From NCBI GenBank assembly GCA_049890295.1, contig JBMHBP010000024.1:1-56472 (forward strand): a DNA stretch of 56,472 nt. The letters are read 5' to 3'. Source of the DNA: GCA-2862585 sp049890295 (GTDB lineage Bacteria; Bacteroidota; Bacteroidia; Flavobacteriales; UBA7312). A model generated the notes under the pieces. The model had not been told where the DNA came from. It saw nothing but the letters and a program-made list of their open reading frames with translations, and ran no database searches. Shown piece after piece: positions 35,746-44,945 of this stretch. Positions within the stretch are counted from its first letter, which is position 1; each line of letters starts with the position of its first letter. The translations under genes were made by a program, and so were the position numbers.

Positions 35746-37017
35746 ATGAAAACAGTAATTAAAAATATTGACGAAATAATTCAAGTCGAAAAGACAGTCA
35801 AACAACGAGTTTCAGGAAAGGAAATGGCAAATCTTTCTACCATTAAAAATGGTTTTATAGAAATAAGCAACGGTAGAATTTCCAATTTTGGCAGTATGGA
35901 TGAATGGAAAGGAATTGAAGATTGGAATAATACAGAAATAATAGATGCTAATGGTGGAATGGTTTTTCCATCTTACTGTGATAGTCATACGCATTTAGTT
36001 TTTGCGGCTAATAGAGAAAACGAATGGGTTGATCGAATCAAGGGTGCCACTTATGAAGAAATTGCTAAAAATGGAGGCGGGATTCTAAATTCAGCCACAA
36101 GACTTCAGAGTACTTCTGAGGAAGAACTTCTAAAAAGTGCCCTTAAACGTGCCAACTCAATATTGAAAATGGGTACTGGTGCCGTTGAAATTAAAAGTGG
36201 TTATGGACTTTCTTTTGAGTCAGAACTTAAAATGCTAAGAATAATTAAGCAACTTAAAGAGATAAGCCCACTGACTATTAAGTCAACGTTTCTTGGAGCT
36301 CATGCTATACCTGCTGAATACAAAAATAGTAAATCAAAATACCTTGACTTGGTAATAAATGAAATGTTACCGGCTATTCATGAAGAAAAATTAGCTGATT
36401 TTGTGGACATTTTCTGCGAAGAAGGATATTATACAGTTGAAGATACTGAACGATTATTACAAACGGCTAAACAATATAATTTAGTTCCTAAAACACATGT
36501 CAATCAGTTCAATATATTGGGTGGAGTTAGAAAAAGTGTTGAACATGGTGCTTTATCTGTAGACCATCTAGAAATTATGAATGATGATGATATTGAGGCT
36601 TTGAAAGATAGTCAATGTATGCCTACTTTTTTACCAGCATGCTCATTCTTTTTAGGTATTCCATACGGCCCAGCTCGTCAATTGATAGATCAAGGCCTAC
36701 CCATTGCCCTAGCATCAGATTATAATCCAGGATCCAGCCCCTGTGGAAATATGAATTTCATCGCTTCACTAGCTTGTATAAAAATGGGACTTACTCCTGA
36801 AGAAGCCATTAACGCTACAACCATAAACTCAGCCTATGCTATGGGAGTTAGTGATGAATTAGGAAGTATTGCTATTGGTAAAAAAGCTAATTTACTCATC
36901 ACAAAGCCTATTAGTTCATATGCTTTTATACCCTACTCTTTTGGACAATTACACATCGAAAAAATAATTATAAACGGAAAAATACAACCCTTATACAATG
37001 AAGAGACAACTTATTGA
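35746..37017 (+). CDS. hutI: Imidazolonepropionase HutI
   Basis: HutI hydrolyses imidazolone-5-propionate to formiminoglutamate, the third step of histidine degradation. The 423-residue protein is an amidohydrolase-fold enzyme with the metal motif DSHTHLVFA near residue 80, GAVEIKSGYGL, FLGAHAIP, VDIFCEEGYY, SVDHLE and LASDYNPGSSPCGNM. The start at 35746 is chosen since it follows the likely promoter; the upstream extension to 35641 overlaps aroC. It overlaps the next gene by 20 bases, so hutI and ftcD are coupled. Confidence 0.96.
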   Translation: MKTVIKNIDEIIQVEKTVKQRVSGKEMANLSTIKNGFIEISNGRISNFGSMDEWKGIEDWNNTEIIDANGGMVFPSYCDSHTHLVFAANRENEWVDRIKGATYEEIAKNGGGILNSATRLQSTSEEELLKSALKRANSILKMGTGAVEIKSGYGLSFESELKMLRIIKQLKEISPLTIKSTFLGAHAIPAEYKNSKSKYLDLVINEMLPAIHEEKLADFVDIFCEEGYYTVEDTERLLQTAKQYNLVPKTHVNQFNILGGVRKSVEHGALSVDHLEIMNDDDIEALKDSQCMPTFLPACSFFLGIPYGPARQLIDQGLPIALASDYNPGSSPCGNMNFIASLACIKMGLTPEEAINATTINSAYAMGVSDELGSIAIGKKANLLITKPISSYAFIPYSFGQLHIEKIIINGKIQPLYNEETTY

Positions 37018-38692
37018 ATGCGTGCCTAATATTTCTGAAGGAAGAGATATTAATAAAATTAATGAAATTGCCAAAAGTGTTGAAACAATTGATGGTGTTA
37101 AACTATTAAATATTGATCCCGGAAAAGCAACAAACAGAACTGTAATAACCTTTGTTGGAGAACCTCAACAAGTCATTGACGCAGCTTTTTTACTAATTCA
37201 AAAAGCTCAATCATTAATTGATATGGGCCAACATAGCGGTGAACACCCTCGGATGGGTGCCACAGATGTTTGTCCGTTAGTTCCTATTGCAAATATTTCA
37301 ATGGAAGAAACGGTAAAGTGGACTCATAAACTTGCTGAGCGTGTGGGGAATGAACTCTCAATCCCAGTGTATTGTTATGAAAATGCCGCTAAAGAGGAAA
37401 AGAGAAAAAATTTAGCAAATTGTAGAGCAGGCGAATACGAAGGACTAAAGAAAAAAATTGTAGACCCTAAGTGGAAACCTGATTTTGGTCCTACAGACTT
37501 TAACGAATCTGTTAGTCGATCAGGGGCTACTGCAATTTCAGCTCGAGACTTTCTAGTAGCCTATAACATAAACCTAAACACCACCTCAACACGTCGTGCT
37601 AATGCCATTGCATTTGATATTAGAGAAGCTGGAAGATTGCTTAGAGAGAATAATAACCCTAGTGGAAAACTACTAAAAGATGAAAGTGGTGAACCTATTC
37701 GAAAGCCAGGATTGTTTAAATACGTCAAAGGAATTGGCTGGTTTATAGAAGAATACGGGGTTGCACAGATTTCATATAATTTAACAAACATAAACGAATC
37801 ACCCCTTCACGAAGTATTTGATAAAACTTGTGAAAGAGCTCAAGCCAGAGGACTCAGAGTAACCGGTTCAGAACTTGTAGGGTTAGTTCCAAAAAAAGTA
37901 CTCATTGAAGCTGGTATTCATTTTTTAAAAAAACAACAACGATCTATCGGTATTTCAGAAAATGAAATTATGAAAATTGCCATAAAGTCATTAGGACTTG
38001 ATGAACTTTCACCTTTCAAGCCTGAAGAAAGAGTCATTGAATACATGTTAGAGAATAATACGTCTAAGCCATTAATTCATTTAAATTTAACAGACTTTGC
38101 TAATGAAACATCGAGTGAAAGTCCAGCACCTGGTGGCGGATCAATTTCAGCCTATTGTGGTGCTATGGGAGCAGCTCTAGGTACAATGGTGGCTAATCTT
38201 TCTTCTCACAAAAGAGGCTGGGATGAAAGATGGGAAGAATTTTCAAAATGGGCTGAAAAAGGGATCAACTATCAAAATGAGTTATTGAGACTTGTTGATG
38301 AAGATACCAACGCCTTTAATAAAATAATGGAGGCTTTCAGATTACCAAAAGAAAGTGAAGAGGATAAAAAAGCTAGACAAATGGCTATACAAGAAGCTAC
38401 AAAACATGCTATACTTACACCCTTTCATGTAATGGAAACCGCCTATAACTCTATGCAAGTAATGAAGGCTATGGCTGAATTTGGTAATCCTAATTCAGTA
38501 ACTGATGCGGCAGTTGGTGCTTTGTGTGCAAGGACAGCTGTGAGAGGTGCATTTTTAAATGTGAAAATCAATTGTGGCGATTGTGAGGATAGAGATTTTG
38601 TTGATGATATTATTAATAAAGGAAATGAAATTGAATCATTAACTTTAGCAATGGAAAATGAGATAATGAAGATAACCGAAGGTAAAATTTAA
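36998..38692 (+). CDS. ftcD: Bifunctional glutamate formiminotransferase/formiminotetrahydrofolate cyclodeaminase
   Basis: The fused enzyme transfers the formimino group from formiminoglutamate to tetrahydrofolate and then deaminates it, giving 5,10-methenyl-THF. Residues 1-330 are the formiminotransferase (ECVPNISEGRD at the start, HSGEHPRMGATDVCPLVPI near 80-98). Residues of about 360-564 are the cyclodeaminase (SESPAPGGGSISAYCGAMGAAL; DEDTNAFNKIMEAFRLPKE). The fusion is the same as in mammalian FTCD. It follows hutI with a 20-base overlap, completing glutamate release from histidine. Confidence 0.95.
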   Translation: MKRQLIECVPNISEGRDINKINEIAKSVETIDGVKLLNIDPGKATNRTVITFVGEPQQVIDAAFLLIQKAQSLIDMGQHSGEHPRMGATDVCPLVPIANISMEETVKWTHKLAERVGNELSIPVYCYENAAKEEKRKNLANCRAGEYEGLKKKIVDPKWKPDFGPTDFNESVSRSGATAISARDFLVAYNINLNTTSTRRANAIAFDIREAGRLLRENNNPSGKLLKDESGEPIRKPGLFKYVKGIGWFIEEYGVAQISYNLTNINESPLHEVFDKTCERAQARGLRVTGSELVGLVPKKVLIEAGIHFLKKQQRSIGISENEIMKIAIKSLGLDELSPFKPEERVIEYMLENNTSKPLIHLNLTDFANETSSESPAPGGGSISAYCGAMGAALGTMVANLSSHKRGWDERWEEFSKWAEKGINYQNELLRLVDEDTNAFNKIMEAFRLPKESEEDKKARQMAIQEATKHAILTPFHVMETAYNSMQVMKAMAEFGNPNSVTDAAVGALCARTAVRGAFLNVKINCGDCEDRDFVDDIINKGNEIESLTLAMENEIMKITEGKI

Positions 38693-40758
38693 TTTGTAAA
38701 TGATTTAGAAAGCGCTCCTTCTTGAATTAAATCGTAGCTTTTAATACCTAATTTTTCGGCTTCAATTTTTATTCTTTTTCTATGGTAAAATGGCAAAGTG
38801 CCATCTAATATTACAGTATTCAAATTAAAACTTTTTGAGAGTTCAATTAAAGGTTTGTATGTTGTCATAAGACAATAGTGAATGTCTATAGGCTGATGAC
38901 TCATTTTCAGTTCAAACTCTTTATTTATTAAAAGAATTTTTTTATTTCTGAGTTGTAGGTAGTTACTGTTTTTCCAAAAAGTTTTACTTTTAATAGTAGT
39001 ATCCAAGCTGAGTCTTTCAATTCTATCTAAACCCAAATACGACCAATGATTAAACATATGAAACTCCTGAGTTTTTGTATTTTTCAATAATCTCTGGTCC
39101 ATAAAAAATACTCCCCTATCCTTTTCAATCATTCCGAATGCGGTATGTTTATTTATTGAATAAAAAACATATCGATTTTGATATTTTATTGGTTTAATCC
39201 ATACTATGAAATACATCTGGAAAATAATCACTAAGAAAGCAAATACTATTAGCCAATACTTCTTTGATGTATAAACTAAAAGTAAAAGCGTTGAAAACGC
39301 AGAATATATCAATAGCGTTTGAATAATATCAAGAAATAAAAATTCAGAAATTGAATAGGGAAGATTCTTTATAATGGACAGAATTTTGACTAAACTTTCA
39401 ATGATTAAATTTAAAATTAACGCTATTGGTTCAGATAAAAAGCTAATTTCAAAAAATAATAGGTAGGCTAATCCAAAATAAATGATAAAAGGTATACAAG
39501 GGATAACGACTAAATTAGATATCAAGAAATAATTTGAAAATTGATGAAAATAAAATACACTCAAAGGGAAAGTTACTAATTGTGCAGCTAAAGAAACGAC
39601 TATAATCTGCCAGAAATAATCTATTAGTTTTATATTAAACTGTAGTAAACCGTATAGTTTAGGATAAATACATACTATTCCTAATACTGCTATGTAAGAA
39701 AGTTGAAAACCAACTTCAAACAACATCAACGGATTAATGAATAAAAGTAAAAATGCAGAAGCTGCAAGTGTATTATATATATTTGTTTTACTGTCAATAA
39801 CAGTACTTATTGTAATAAATGAAAACATTGTTGCAGCTCTCATTACTGAAGGGCTCAATGACGTGATAAAGGCATATGACCATAAACCACCTATCACCAA
39901 TACAACTTTAAATAACTGACCGAGTTTATTTTTATCTAAAAAACTTAGTATACTGGATAATAATACATATAAAATGCCAACATGTAGACCTGAAACTGCT
40001 AGCACATGCATTACACCTGCCTGACTAAATGTTTGCTTTATATTATGATCCATTTCAGATTTATCACCTAACAGTAAAGCAGTACAAATAGCCATTTGAT
40101 TATCGTCAATATTTCCACTTTTAAGTCTATTTAATACTATTGTCCTAGTTCTTATAATCAAGCTATTAAAAGTGAAACCTTTAGTACTATCAATTTTAAT
40201 AAAATCACCTTTATCTATGTATATCTGATAATTAATATTTTTCCGTTTCAAGTAAGACTTATAATCAAACTGATGTGGATTTTTGGGTGATTCTATTTCT
40301 TGAGGATTTGATATACACAACAGTTTATCCCCATGCAATATATTCTTCACGTCTTTATTGAAGTAAACCAATAACTTACCACAAGATTGTTGTTTATCAA
40401 CAGATAACACTCTAGCTATGGTTTTAAAAGAGTTTTCTTTCTCTTCCATAACACCACAAATATCCAATTGTAGAATACTATTTTTTGAAAGGTAGTTACC
40501 AAAAAAATTAGTTTGATTTTCATCTTGAACATTAGGTACACTGTATATACCTATTGCAAAAAATAATAGGTAGGCCATAAAACCATGCACCCATCTATTT
40601 GAATACTTTAATTTAAAACGGCTAAGGCTTATTGAAAAAATGGCAACAACACAGATAACACTGCCTAAAGCATTAAAATAAAATAGTTCTGAAAAAACAA
40701 TTCCTATTATAAAAGGAATTATTAATCGAAATAATGGAAGTGAGTTCCAAGAATTCAT
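38689..40758 (-). CDS. comEC: ComEC/Rec2 family DNA-uptake channel
   Basis: The 689-residue inner-membrane protein has an N-terminal DUF4131-type region (residues 1-190, with about three membrane segments and a soluble OB-like domain) and the Competence domain (about 220-500), with ALLLGDKSEMDHNIKQTFSQAGVMHVLAVSGLHVGIL around 225-262. The C-terminal part (about 520-689) is soluble and lacks the zinc-binding beta-lactamase motif, as usual in Bacteroidota. ComEC carries single-stranded DNA across the inner membrane in natural transformation. It follows lpxB on the same strand after 22 bases. Confidence 0.9.
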   Translation of the reverse strand: MNSWNSLPLFRLIIPFIIGIVFSELFYFNALGSVICVVAIFSISLSRFKLKYSNRWVHGFMAYLLFFAIGIYSVPNVQDENQTNFFGNYLSKNSILQLDICGVMEEKENSFKTIARVLSVDKQQSCGKLLVYFNKDVKNILHGDKLLCISNPQEIESPKNPHQFDYKSYLKRKNINYQIYIDKGDFIKIDSTKGFTFNSLIIRTRTIVLNRLKSGNIDDNQMAICTALLLGDKSEMDHNIKQTFSQAGVMHVLAVSGLHVGILYVLLSSILSFLDKNKLGQLFKVVLVIGGLWSYAFITSLSPSVMRAATMFSFITISTVIDSKTNIYNTLAASAFLLLFINPLMLFEVGFQLSYIAVLGIVCIYPKLYGLLQFNIKLIDYFWQIIVVSLAAQLVTFPLSVFYFHQFSNYFLISNLVVIPCIPFIIYFGLAYLLFFEISFLSEPIALILNLIIESLVKILSIIKNLPYSISEFLFLDIIQTLLIYSAFSTLLLLVYTSKKYWLIVFAFLVIIFQMYFIVWIKPIKYQNRYVFYSINKHTAFGMIEKDRGVFFMDQRLLKNTKTQEFHMFNHWSYLGLDRIERLSLDTTIKSKTFWKNSNYLQLRNKKILLINKEFELKMSHQPIDIHYCLMTTYKPLIELSKSFNLNTVILDGTLPFYHRKRIKIEAEKLGIKSYDLIQEGALSKSFTN

Positions 40759-40780
40759 GGCTATGTCTAAGACTGTAAAC

Positions 40781-41869
40781 CTACAATTTTAACGAAAAAA
40801 TTGCTTGAGCAGCACGTTTTGATGCTCCTTTTTCTCCTAATTTTAGCATCATTTCTGTGTAATCCTTTTGAATTTCCCTTTTCTTAGCTCCATCAAGAAT
40901 ATTGTGTAGTTCGTCTTTTAAACGTTCTTTATTAAATTCACCTTGAATCAATTCCTTAACTACTTCTTTGTTTAAAATTAAATTAACTAAGGCTATAAAT
41001 TTCACCTTTACTAATTGCTTACCAATCCAATATGAAATAGGAGATGTTTTATAACAAACTACTTGTGGGGCTCCTAAAATAGCTGCTTCCAAAGTTGCTG
41101 TACCGGATGTAACTATTGCTGCCTTTGACTCTTTAAGTAGTGCATGAGTTTGATTGGATAAAATTGGGAGATAAGAATTTTTTGTAATGGTTCGGTAATA
41201 TTCAATTGGAATTGAGGGGGCACCAGCAATCACAAATTGATAATTTTCGAAAGAATCTACTATACTCATCATAATGGGAAGTGATGTAATAATTTCTTGC
41301 TTTCTGCTACCTGGCAATAATGCTATAATTGGTTTTTCTGCCTCGATAGTATGACTTTTAATCTGATCTAACGCATCTAGTAATGGATGACCTACAAATG
41401 TTGATTTAACATTATGCTTTGAAAAAAAATCGTTTTCAAAAGGTAAAATTGGTAAAAGTAGATCGGTATATTTTTTGAGCTTATGAACTCTATTTTCTTT
41501 CCAGGCCCATACCTGGGGTGTAATGTAATACACTACTTTTATATTATGTTTTTTAGCAAAAGCTGCCATTGGTAAATTAAAACCTGGGTAGTCAACCAAA
41601 ACTAAAATATCGGTTTTATTTTCTAATAATTCAGATTTTGCCTGCCGGAAGTTTTTATATATCGAAAAAGCATTCTTAAAAACCTCCCAAAATCCCATAA
41701 AGGCCATTTCTCGGAAGTGTTTTGTTAATTTCAGACCTGCTCCTTCCATTTTATCACCCCCAAAACCTGTAAATGAACTTTTCTTATCAATTTTTAATAG
41801 TTCTTTAATTAGATTAGAAGCGTGTAAGTCTCCGGAAGACTCTCCTACTATGAAGAAGTACTTTGTCAA
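40781..41869 (-). CDS. lpxB: Lipid-A-disaccharide synthase LpxB
   Basis: LpxB joins UDP-2,3-diacylglucosamine and lipid X to form the lipid A disaccharide at the inner membrane. The 362-residue GT19 protein shows FIVGESSGDLHASNLI at the N-terminus, FTGFGGDKMEGAG, VDYPGFNLPMA, YITPQVWAWKENRVHKLKKY, FVGHPLLD, ALLPGSRKQEI and SGTATLEAA. The start is a TTG at 41869, overlapping the upstream stop (TTGA); no ATG is close and the residues after it are the conserved N-terminus. Confidence 0.96.
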   Translation of the reverse strand: MTKYFFIVGESSGDLHASNLIKELLKIDKKSSFTGFGGDKMEGAGLKLTKHFREMAFMGFWEVFKNAFSIYKNFRQAKSELLENKTDILVLVDYPGFNLPMAAFAKKHNIKVVYYITPQVWAWKENRVHKLKKYTDLLLPILPFENDFFSKHNVKSTFVGHPLLDALDQIKSHTIEAEKPIIALLPGSRKQEIITSLPIMMSIVDSFENYQFVIAGAPSIPIEYYRTITKNSYLPILSNQTHALLKESKAAIVTSGTATLEAAILGAPQVVCYKTSPISYWIGKQLVKVKFIALVNLILNKEVVKELIQGEFNKERLKDELHNILDGAKKREIQKDYTEMMLKLGEKGASKRAAQAIFSLKL

Positions 41870-42153
41870 ACCAACAACTTATTTAACAAAATAAAAAAGG
41901 CCCATATAAAAGTAGTCATTAATATTCCTTGAGCTTGTCTATCCCGATGTGTTCTTATAAAAATAAGAAAGGGTAATAGATTGGCCAGAACACACAAACT
42001 AAAAAAATGAGTATGTATATTTAGAATTTTTAACTGATAGTATAATGCAATAAAATCTCCCTCCATTACTATATTTGAATAAACAATAAAGGCAAGCAAG
42101 GGTAAAATTAAGCCAAGCACCCCTCCCTTGAAAAAAAATGAGTCTCTTATCAT
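41866..42153 (-). CDS. Small conserved membrane protein between surE and lpxB
   Basis: This 95-residue protein has three hydrophobic segments (about 10-25, 43-60, 75-92) and starts with an ATG that overlaps the surE stop (ATGA). A TTG nine bases upstream is an alternative. Its stop overlaps the TTG of lpxB, so it is tightly coupled to lipid A synthesis, but no family or function was recognised. Confidence 0.75.
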   Translation of the reverse strand: MIRDSFFFKGGVLGLILPLLAFIVYSNIVMEGDFIALYYQLKILNIHTHFFSLCVLANLLPFLIFIRTHRDRQAQGILMTTFIWAFFILLNKLLV

Positions 42154-42917
42154 AATTTCCAATCCGTTAGTTCAGGAATTGACTCATGAGATGTAATATC
42201 ATATTTAACAGGGACTATAGACACAAAGCCATTTGCTAATGCCCATTCATCAGTATCTGAACCACTATCAAAATTCTGAAAACTACCAGTTAGCCAATAA
42301 TAAGTTCTTCCAGAAGGATCTTTTCTCTGATCAAACTCTTCAACCCAGTTTGCATCAGCTTGTCTACAAATTCTGAATCCTTTAATATCTTTTAGCTCAA
42401 GCTTTGGAATATTTACATTTAAACACACCCCCTTAGGTAAACCTTCTTCTAATACTTTTTTAATGATGTCCTTTGCTACTTTTTTAGAAGCCTTAAAGTC
42501 AGCGTCAAAAGAAAAATCTAATAATGAAAAACCGACAGAAGGAATACCTTCTAAAGCACCTTCAACAGCAGCCGACATAGTTCCAGAGTATATGACATTA
42601 ATTGAAGAGTTTGAGCCATGATTAATTCCAGAAATACATAAATCTGGTTTTCTATCTAAAATTTTACTGACTGCAAGTTTGACACAATCAACAGGTGTAC
42701 CAGAACAAGCATATTCTACTTGTTTTCCACTGTCAATATGAACTTGATCACACCGTAAAGTAGAGTTCAATGTAATGGCATTTCCCATTCCAGATTGTGG
42801 TCCATCAGGTGCGACAACGACAACATCGCCAACTTCTCTAGCAACCTCAATTAAGGCACGAATTCCCGGGGCTGTTATGCCATCGTCGTTAGAAACTAGT
42901 ATTAATGGTTTATTCAT
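42150..42917 (-). CDS. surE: 5'-nucleotidase SurE
   Basis: SurE is a metal-dependent nucleoside 5'-monophosphatase. The 255-residue protein has LVSNDDGITAPGIRAL near 5-20 with the metal-binding Asp pair, APDGPQSGMGNAITL, SGTPVDCVKLA, SGINHGSNSSINVIYSGTMSAAVEG around residues 95-119, and NVNIP. It is the first gene of surE, orf95, lpxB, and perhaps comEC, with a good promoter upstream. Confidence 0.96.
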   Translation of the reverse strand: MNKPLILVSNDDGITAPGIRALIEVAREVGDVVVVAPDGPQSGMGNAITLNSTLRCDQVHIDSGKQVEYACSGTPVDCVKLAVSKILDRKPDLCISGINHGSNSSINVIYSGTMSAAVEGALEGIPSVGFSLLDFSFDADFKASKKVAKDIIKKVLEEGLPKGVCLNVNIPKLELKDIKGFRICRQADANWVEEFDQRKDPSGRTYYWLTGSFQNFDSGSDTDEWALANGFVSIVPVKYDITSHESIPELTDWKL

Positions 42918-42936
42918 AAGTGCTGTGATTTATTTA

Positions 42937-42967
42937 CAAAATTACCAAAGAATGTAGAGTATTACAA
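42937..42967 (-). promoter_or_regulatory. Promoter of the surE-lpxB operon
   Basis: On the minus strand TTG (42967-42965) and TAATTTTG (42944-42937) are separated by 20 bases. The -7 box ends 20 bases before the surE ATG, giving a leader of about 15 bases. Confidence 0.65.
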
Positions 42968-43068
42968 TTTATATAGACATTTCGCCATTTAATTGCCAGT
43001 ATTGAATCTCATTTTAATCATGTGAGTTAACAATTTTTAAAAAAATATTTATTTTTTAGAATAATCTA

Positions 43069-43097
43069 TTTGAATAATAAAACTTTTCCTATATTTG
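43069..43097 (+). promoter_or_regulatory. Strong consensus promoter of the candidate small RNA
   Basis: TTTG at 43069-43072 and TATATTTG at 43090-43097 are separated by 17 bases. Both elements are exact matches to the Bacteroidota consensus, the best promoter in the window. Transcription should start near 43102. Confidence 0.8.
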
Positions 43098-43101
43098 TTG
43101 T

Positions 43102-43182
43102 TCCCATTAGGGAGAGGGAAGTAAGTTTTTTCATGGCTTTAAGGGGCTGCCCGAGTAGAAGTACTCGGGTAGCTTTTTTTTT
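43102..43182 (+). ncRNA. Candidate stand-alone small RNA of about 80 nt
   Basis: No protein gene explains this stretch between surE and the DUF2147 gene. It starts just after a perfect promoter, can form a 5' hairpin (TTCCC at 43101-43105 with GGGAA at 43116-43120, or CCC/GGG), has a single-stranded T-rich centre, and ends in a strong intrinsic terminator. Size and layout fit a trans-acting regulatory RNA. It could also be an attenuated leader of the downstream DUF2147 gene, whose ATG lies 55 bases after the T-run. It does not resemble tmRNA, SRP RNA or 6S RNA. Confidence 0.65.
43146..43182 (+). terminator. Intrinsic terminator of the candidate small RNA
   Basis: A 12-bp stem (43146-43157 with 43162-43173, one G-T pair), loop GAAG, and nine T residues at 43174-43182. 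Confidence 0.93.
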
Positions 43183-43236
43183 ACCCTACCCTTTCTGATT
43201 ATTATTAATTTTATAAATTGCTAAAAATTTAAAACA

Positions 43237-43677
43237 ATGAAATCATTTATCTTAACAAGTGTTATACTAATTGCTTTTGGCTTTAGTTCAATTGCACAAT
43301 CAGATGCTATTATTGGCGAATGGTATAATCAAGAAAAAGACGCGGTCATTAATATCACTAAATCAGAAAATAATACTTTTCAAGGTCAAATTGTTTGGAT
43401 GCTTAATCCAAATGATGAGAATGGAAACCCAAAGACTGATCCATTAAACCCTGAAGAAGAGTTACGCTCTCGTTCTCGCATGGGAATGACTATAATGTAT
43501 AACTTCCAATTTGATGGTGAAAATGTTTGGGATGAAGGTGAAATTTACGATCCTAAGAGTGGAAATACTTATAGCGGCACAATGACTTTGACCTCCGAAA
43601 ACAAGCTTGATTTAAGAGGTTATGTTGGTTTACCAATTTTTGGAAGAACCAGTAACTGGAGTCGTAAATTGGACTAG
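43237..43677 (+). CDS. DUF2147 family secreted protein
   Basis: The 146-residue protein has a signal peptide (1-20, ending SIAQ) and the DUF2147 pattern: IIGEWYNQEKDAVINI, FQGQIVWM, GEIYDPKSGNTYSGTMTL, LDLRGYVGLPIFGRTSNWSR. It is a small periplasmic beta-barrel-like domain of unknown function. No -7 box lies directly upstream, so it may depend on read-through from the small RNA promoter. Confidence 0.9.
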   Translation: MKSFILTSVILIAFGFSSIAQSDAIIGEWYNQEKDAVINITKSENNTFQGQIVWMLNPNDENGNPKTDPLNPEEELRSRSRMGMTIMYNFQFDGENVWDEGEIYDPKSGNTYSGTMTLTSENKLDLRGYVGLPIFGRTSNWSRKLD

Positions 43678-43708
43678 CAAATAGCCAAATTTACTGCCTT
43701 AATTAGCT

Positions 43709-43716
43709 TATCTTTG
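43709..43716 (+). promoter_or_regulatory. TAnnTTTG -7 box for ribBA
   Basis: TATCTTTG matches the consensus and lies 15 bases upstream of the ribBA ATG at 43731. The upstream TTG is not clear. Confidence 0.5.
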
Positions 43717-43730
43717 TACAAAAATTTATA

Positions 43731-44945
43731 ATGCTCAATACAATAGAAGAGGCTATTGAAGATGTCAAAGCTGGAAAAATTATTATAGTTGTCGATGATG
43801 AGGACAGAGAAAATGAAGGTGACTTTCTAGCTGCAGCAGATAAAGTAACCCCAGAAATGATAAATTTCATGGCCACTCATGGTCGTGGGCTCATATGTGC
43901 ACCTTTGATTGAAGACCGATGTGACGAGTTGGAACTCGAATTGATGGTTGGTAAAAACAATACAGCCGAATACGAGACACCTTTTACAATATCAGTAGAT
44001 TTACTGGGCAATGGTTGTACTACTGGAATATCAGCAAGTGACCGATCTAAAACAGTTAAAGCCTTAGTTGATCCCAACACTTCACCTAACGACTTAGGTC
44101 GTCCAGGACATATCTTTCCATTAAAAGCCAGACGCGGTGGAGTATTAAGAAGAGCTGGTCACACTGAAGCAGCTATTGATTTAGCACGACTATCCGATCT
44201 GTATCCTGCTGGTGTTATTGTTGAAATAATGAACGAGGATGGTACAATGGCTAGACTACCAGAGTTGTTAGATATCGCAAAAAAACATGATCTCAAGATT
44301 ATTACCATAAAAGACTTAATTGCTTACAGAATTAAAAACGAAAGCTTAATTGAAAAACTCATAGATGTTGACTTACCAACAGAATTTGGTGATTTTAAAT
44401 TACACGCATTTAAACAAATTACTAATGACCAAACTCATCTTGCACTTGTAAAAGGCCAATGGAACGAAAATGAAGAGGTACTAGTTAGAGTGCATTCATC
44501 ATGTATCACTGGTGATATATTCGGCTCATGTCGATGTGATTGTGGCCCACAACTAGAGTCTGCTATGAAAACAGTAGAAAAAGAAGGCAAAGGGGTTATT
44601 GTTTATATGAATCAAGAAGGCCGTGGTATCGGCTTACTGAATAAATTAAAGGCCTATAAACTTCAAGAAAAAGGTAGAGATACTGTACAAGCAAATGAAG
44701 ATTTAGGTTTTAAGGCTGATAGTCGAGATTATGGAGTTGGAGCACAAATATTACGCTCACTCAATGTAAATAATATAAAACTGATGAGTAATAACCCTAA
44801 AAAACGATCAGGATTAATTGGTTATGGGTTAAAAATTGTAGAGACCATTCCTTTAGAAATAGAATCAAATCAGCACAACAAGCATTATTTAAAAACTAAA
44901 CGTGATAAGTTAGGTCATCGACTATCAAAATTAGATAATGAGTAA
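43731..44945 (+). CDS. ribBA: Bifunctional 3,4-dihydroxy-2-butanone-4-phosphate synthase / GTP cyclohydrolase II
   Basis: This enzyme feeds both branches of riboflavin synthesis. Residues 1-200 are the DHBP synthase (VVDDEDRENEGDFLAAAD near 20-37, HGRGLICAP, GHTEAAIDLARL). Residues of about 205-404 are GTP cyclohydrolase II with the zinc cysteines in HSSCITGDIFGSCRCDCGPQ near 257-276 and NQEGRGIGLLNKL. FAD made from riboflavin is the cofactor of the photolyase homologues encoded 3-8 kb downstream, but co-location may be chance. The end overlaps tsaD by 8 bases. Confidence 0.96.
   Translation: MLNTIEEAIEDVKAGKIIIVVDDEDRENEGDFLAAADKVTPEMINFMATHGRGLICAPLIEDRCDELELELMVGKNNTAEYETPFTISVDLLGNGCTTGISASDRSKTVKALVDPNTSPNDLGRPGHIFPLKARRGGVLRRAGHTEAAIDLARLSDLYPAGVIVEIMNEDGTMARLPELLDIAKKHDLKIITIKDLIAYRIKNESLIEKLIDVDLPTEFGDFKLHAFKQITNDQTHLALVKGQWNENEEVLVRVHSSCITGDIFGSCRCDCGPQLESAMKTVEKEGKGVIVYMNQEGRGIGLLNKLKAYKLQEKGRDTVQANEDLGFKADSRDYGVGAQILRSLNVNNIKLMSNNPKKRSGLIGYGLKIVETIPLEIESNQHNKHYLKTKRDKLGHRLSKLDNE

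Noticed and set aside
43098..43133. A 21-codon reading frame (ATG at 43133, stop at 43096-43098 read as 43196-43198 on the plus strand) inside the candidate small RNA
   Set aside because: The plus-strand frame 43133-43198 runs through the terminator stem and T-run, so the codons are dictated by the hairpin; no coding bias is visible.
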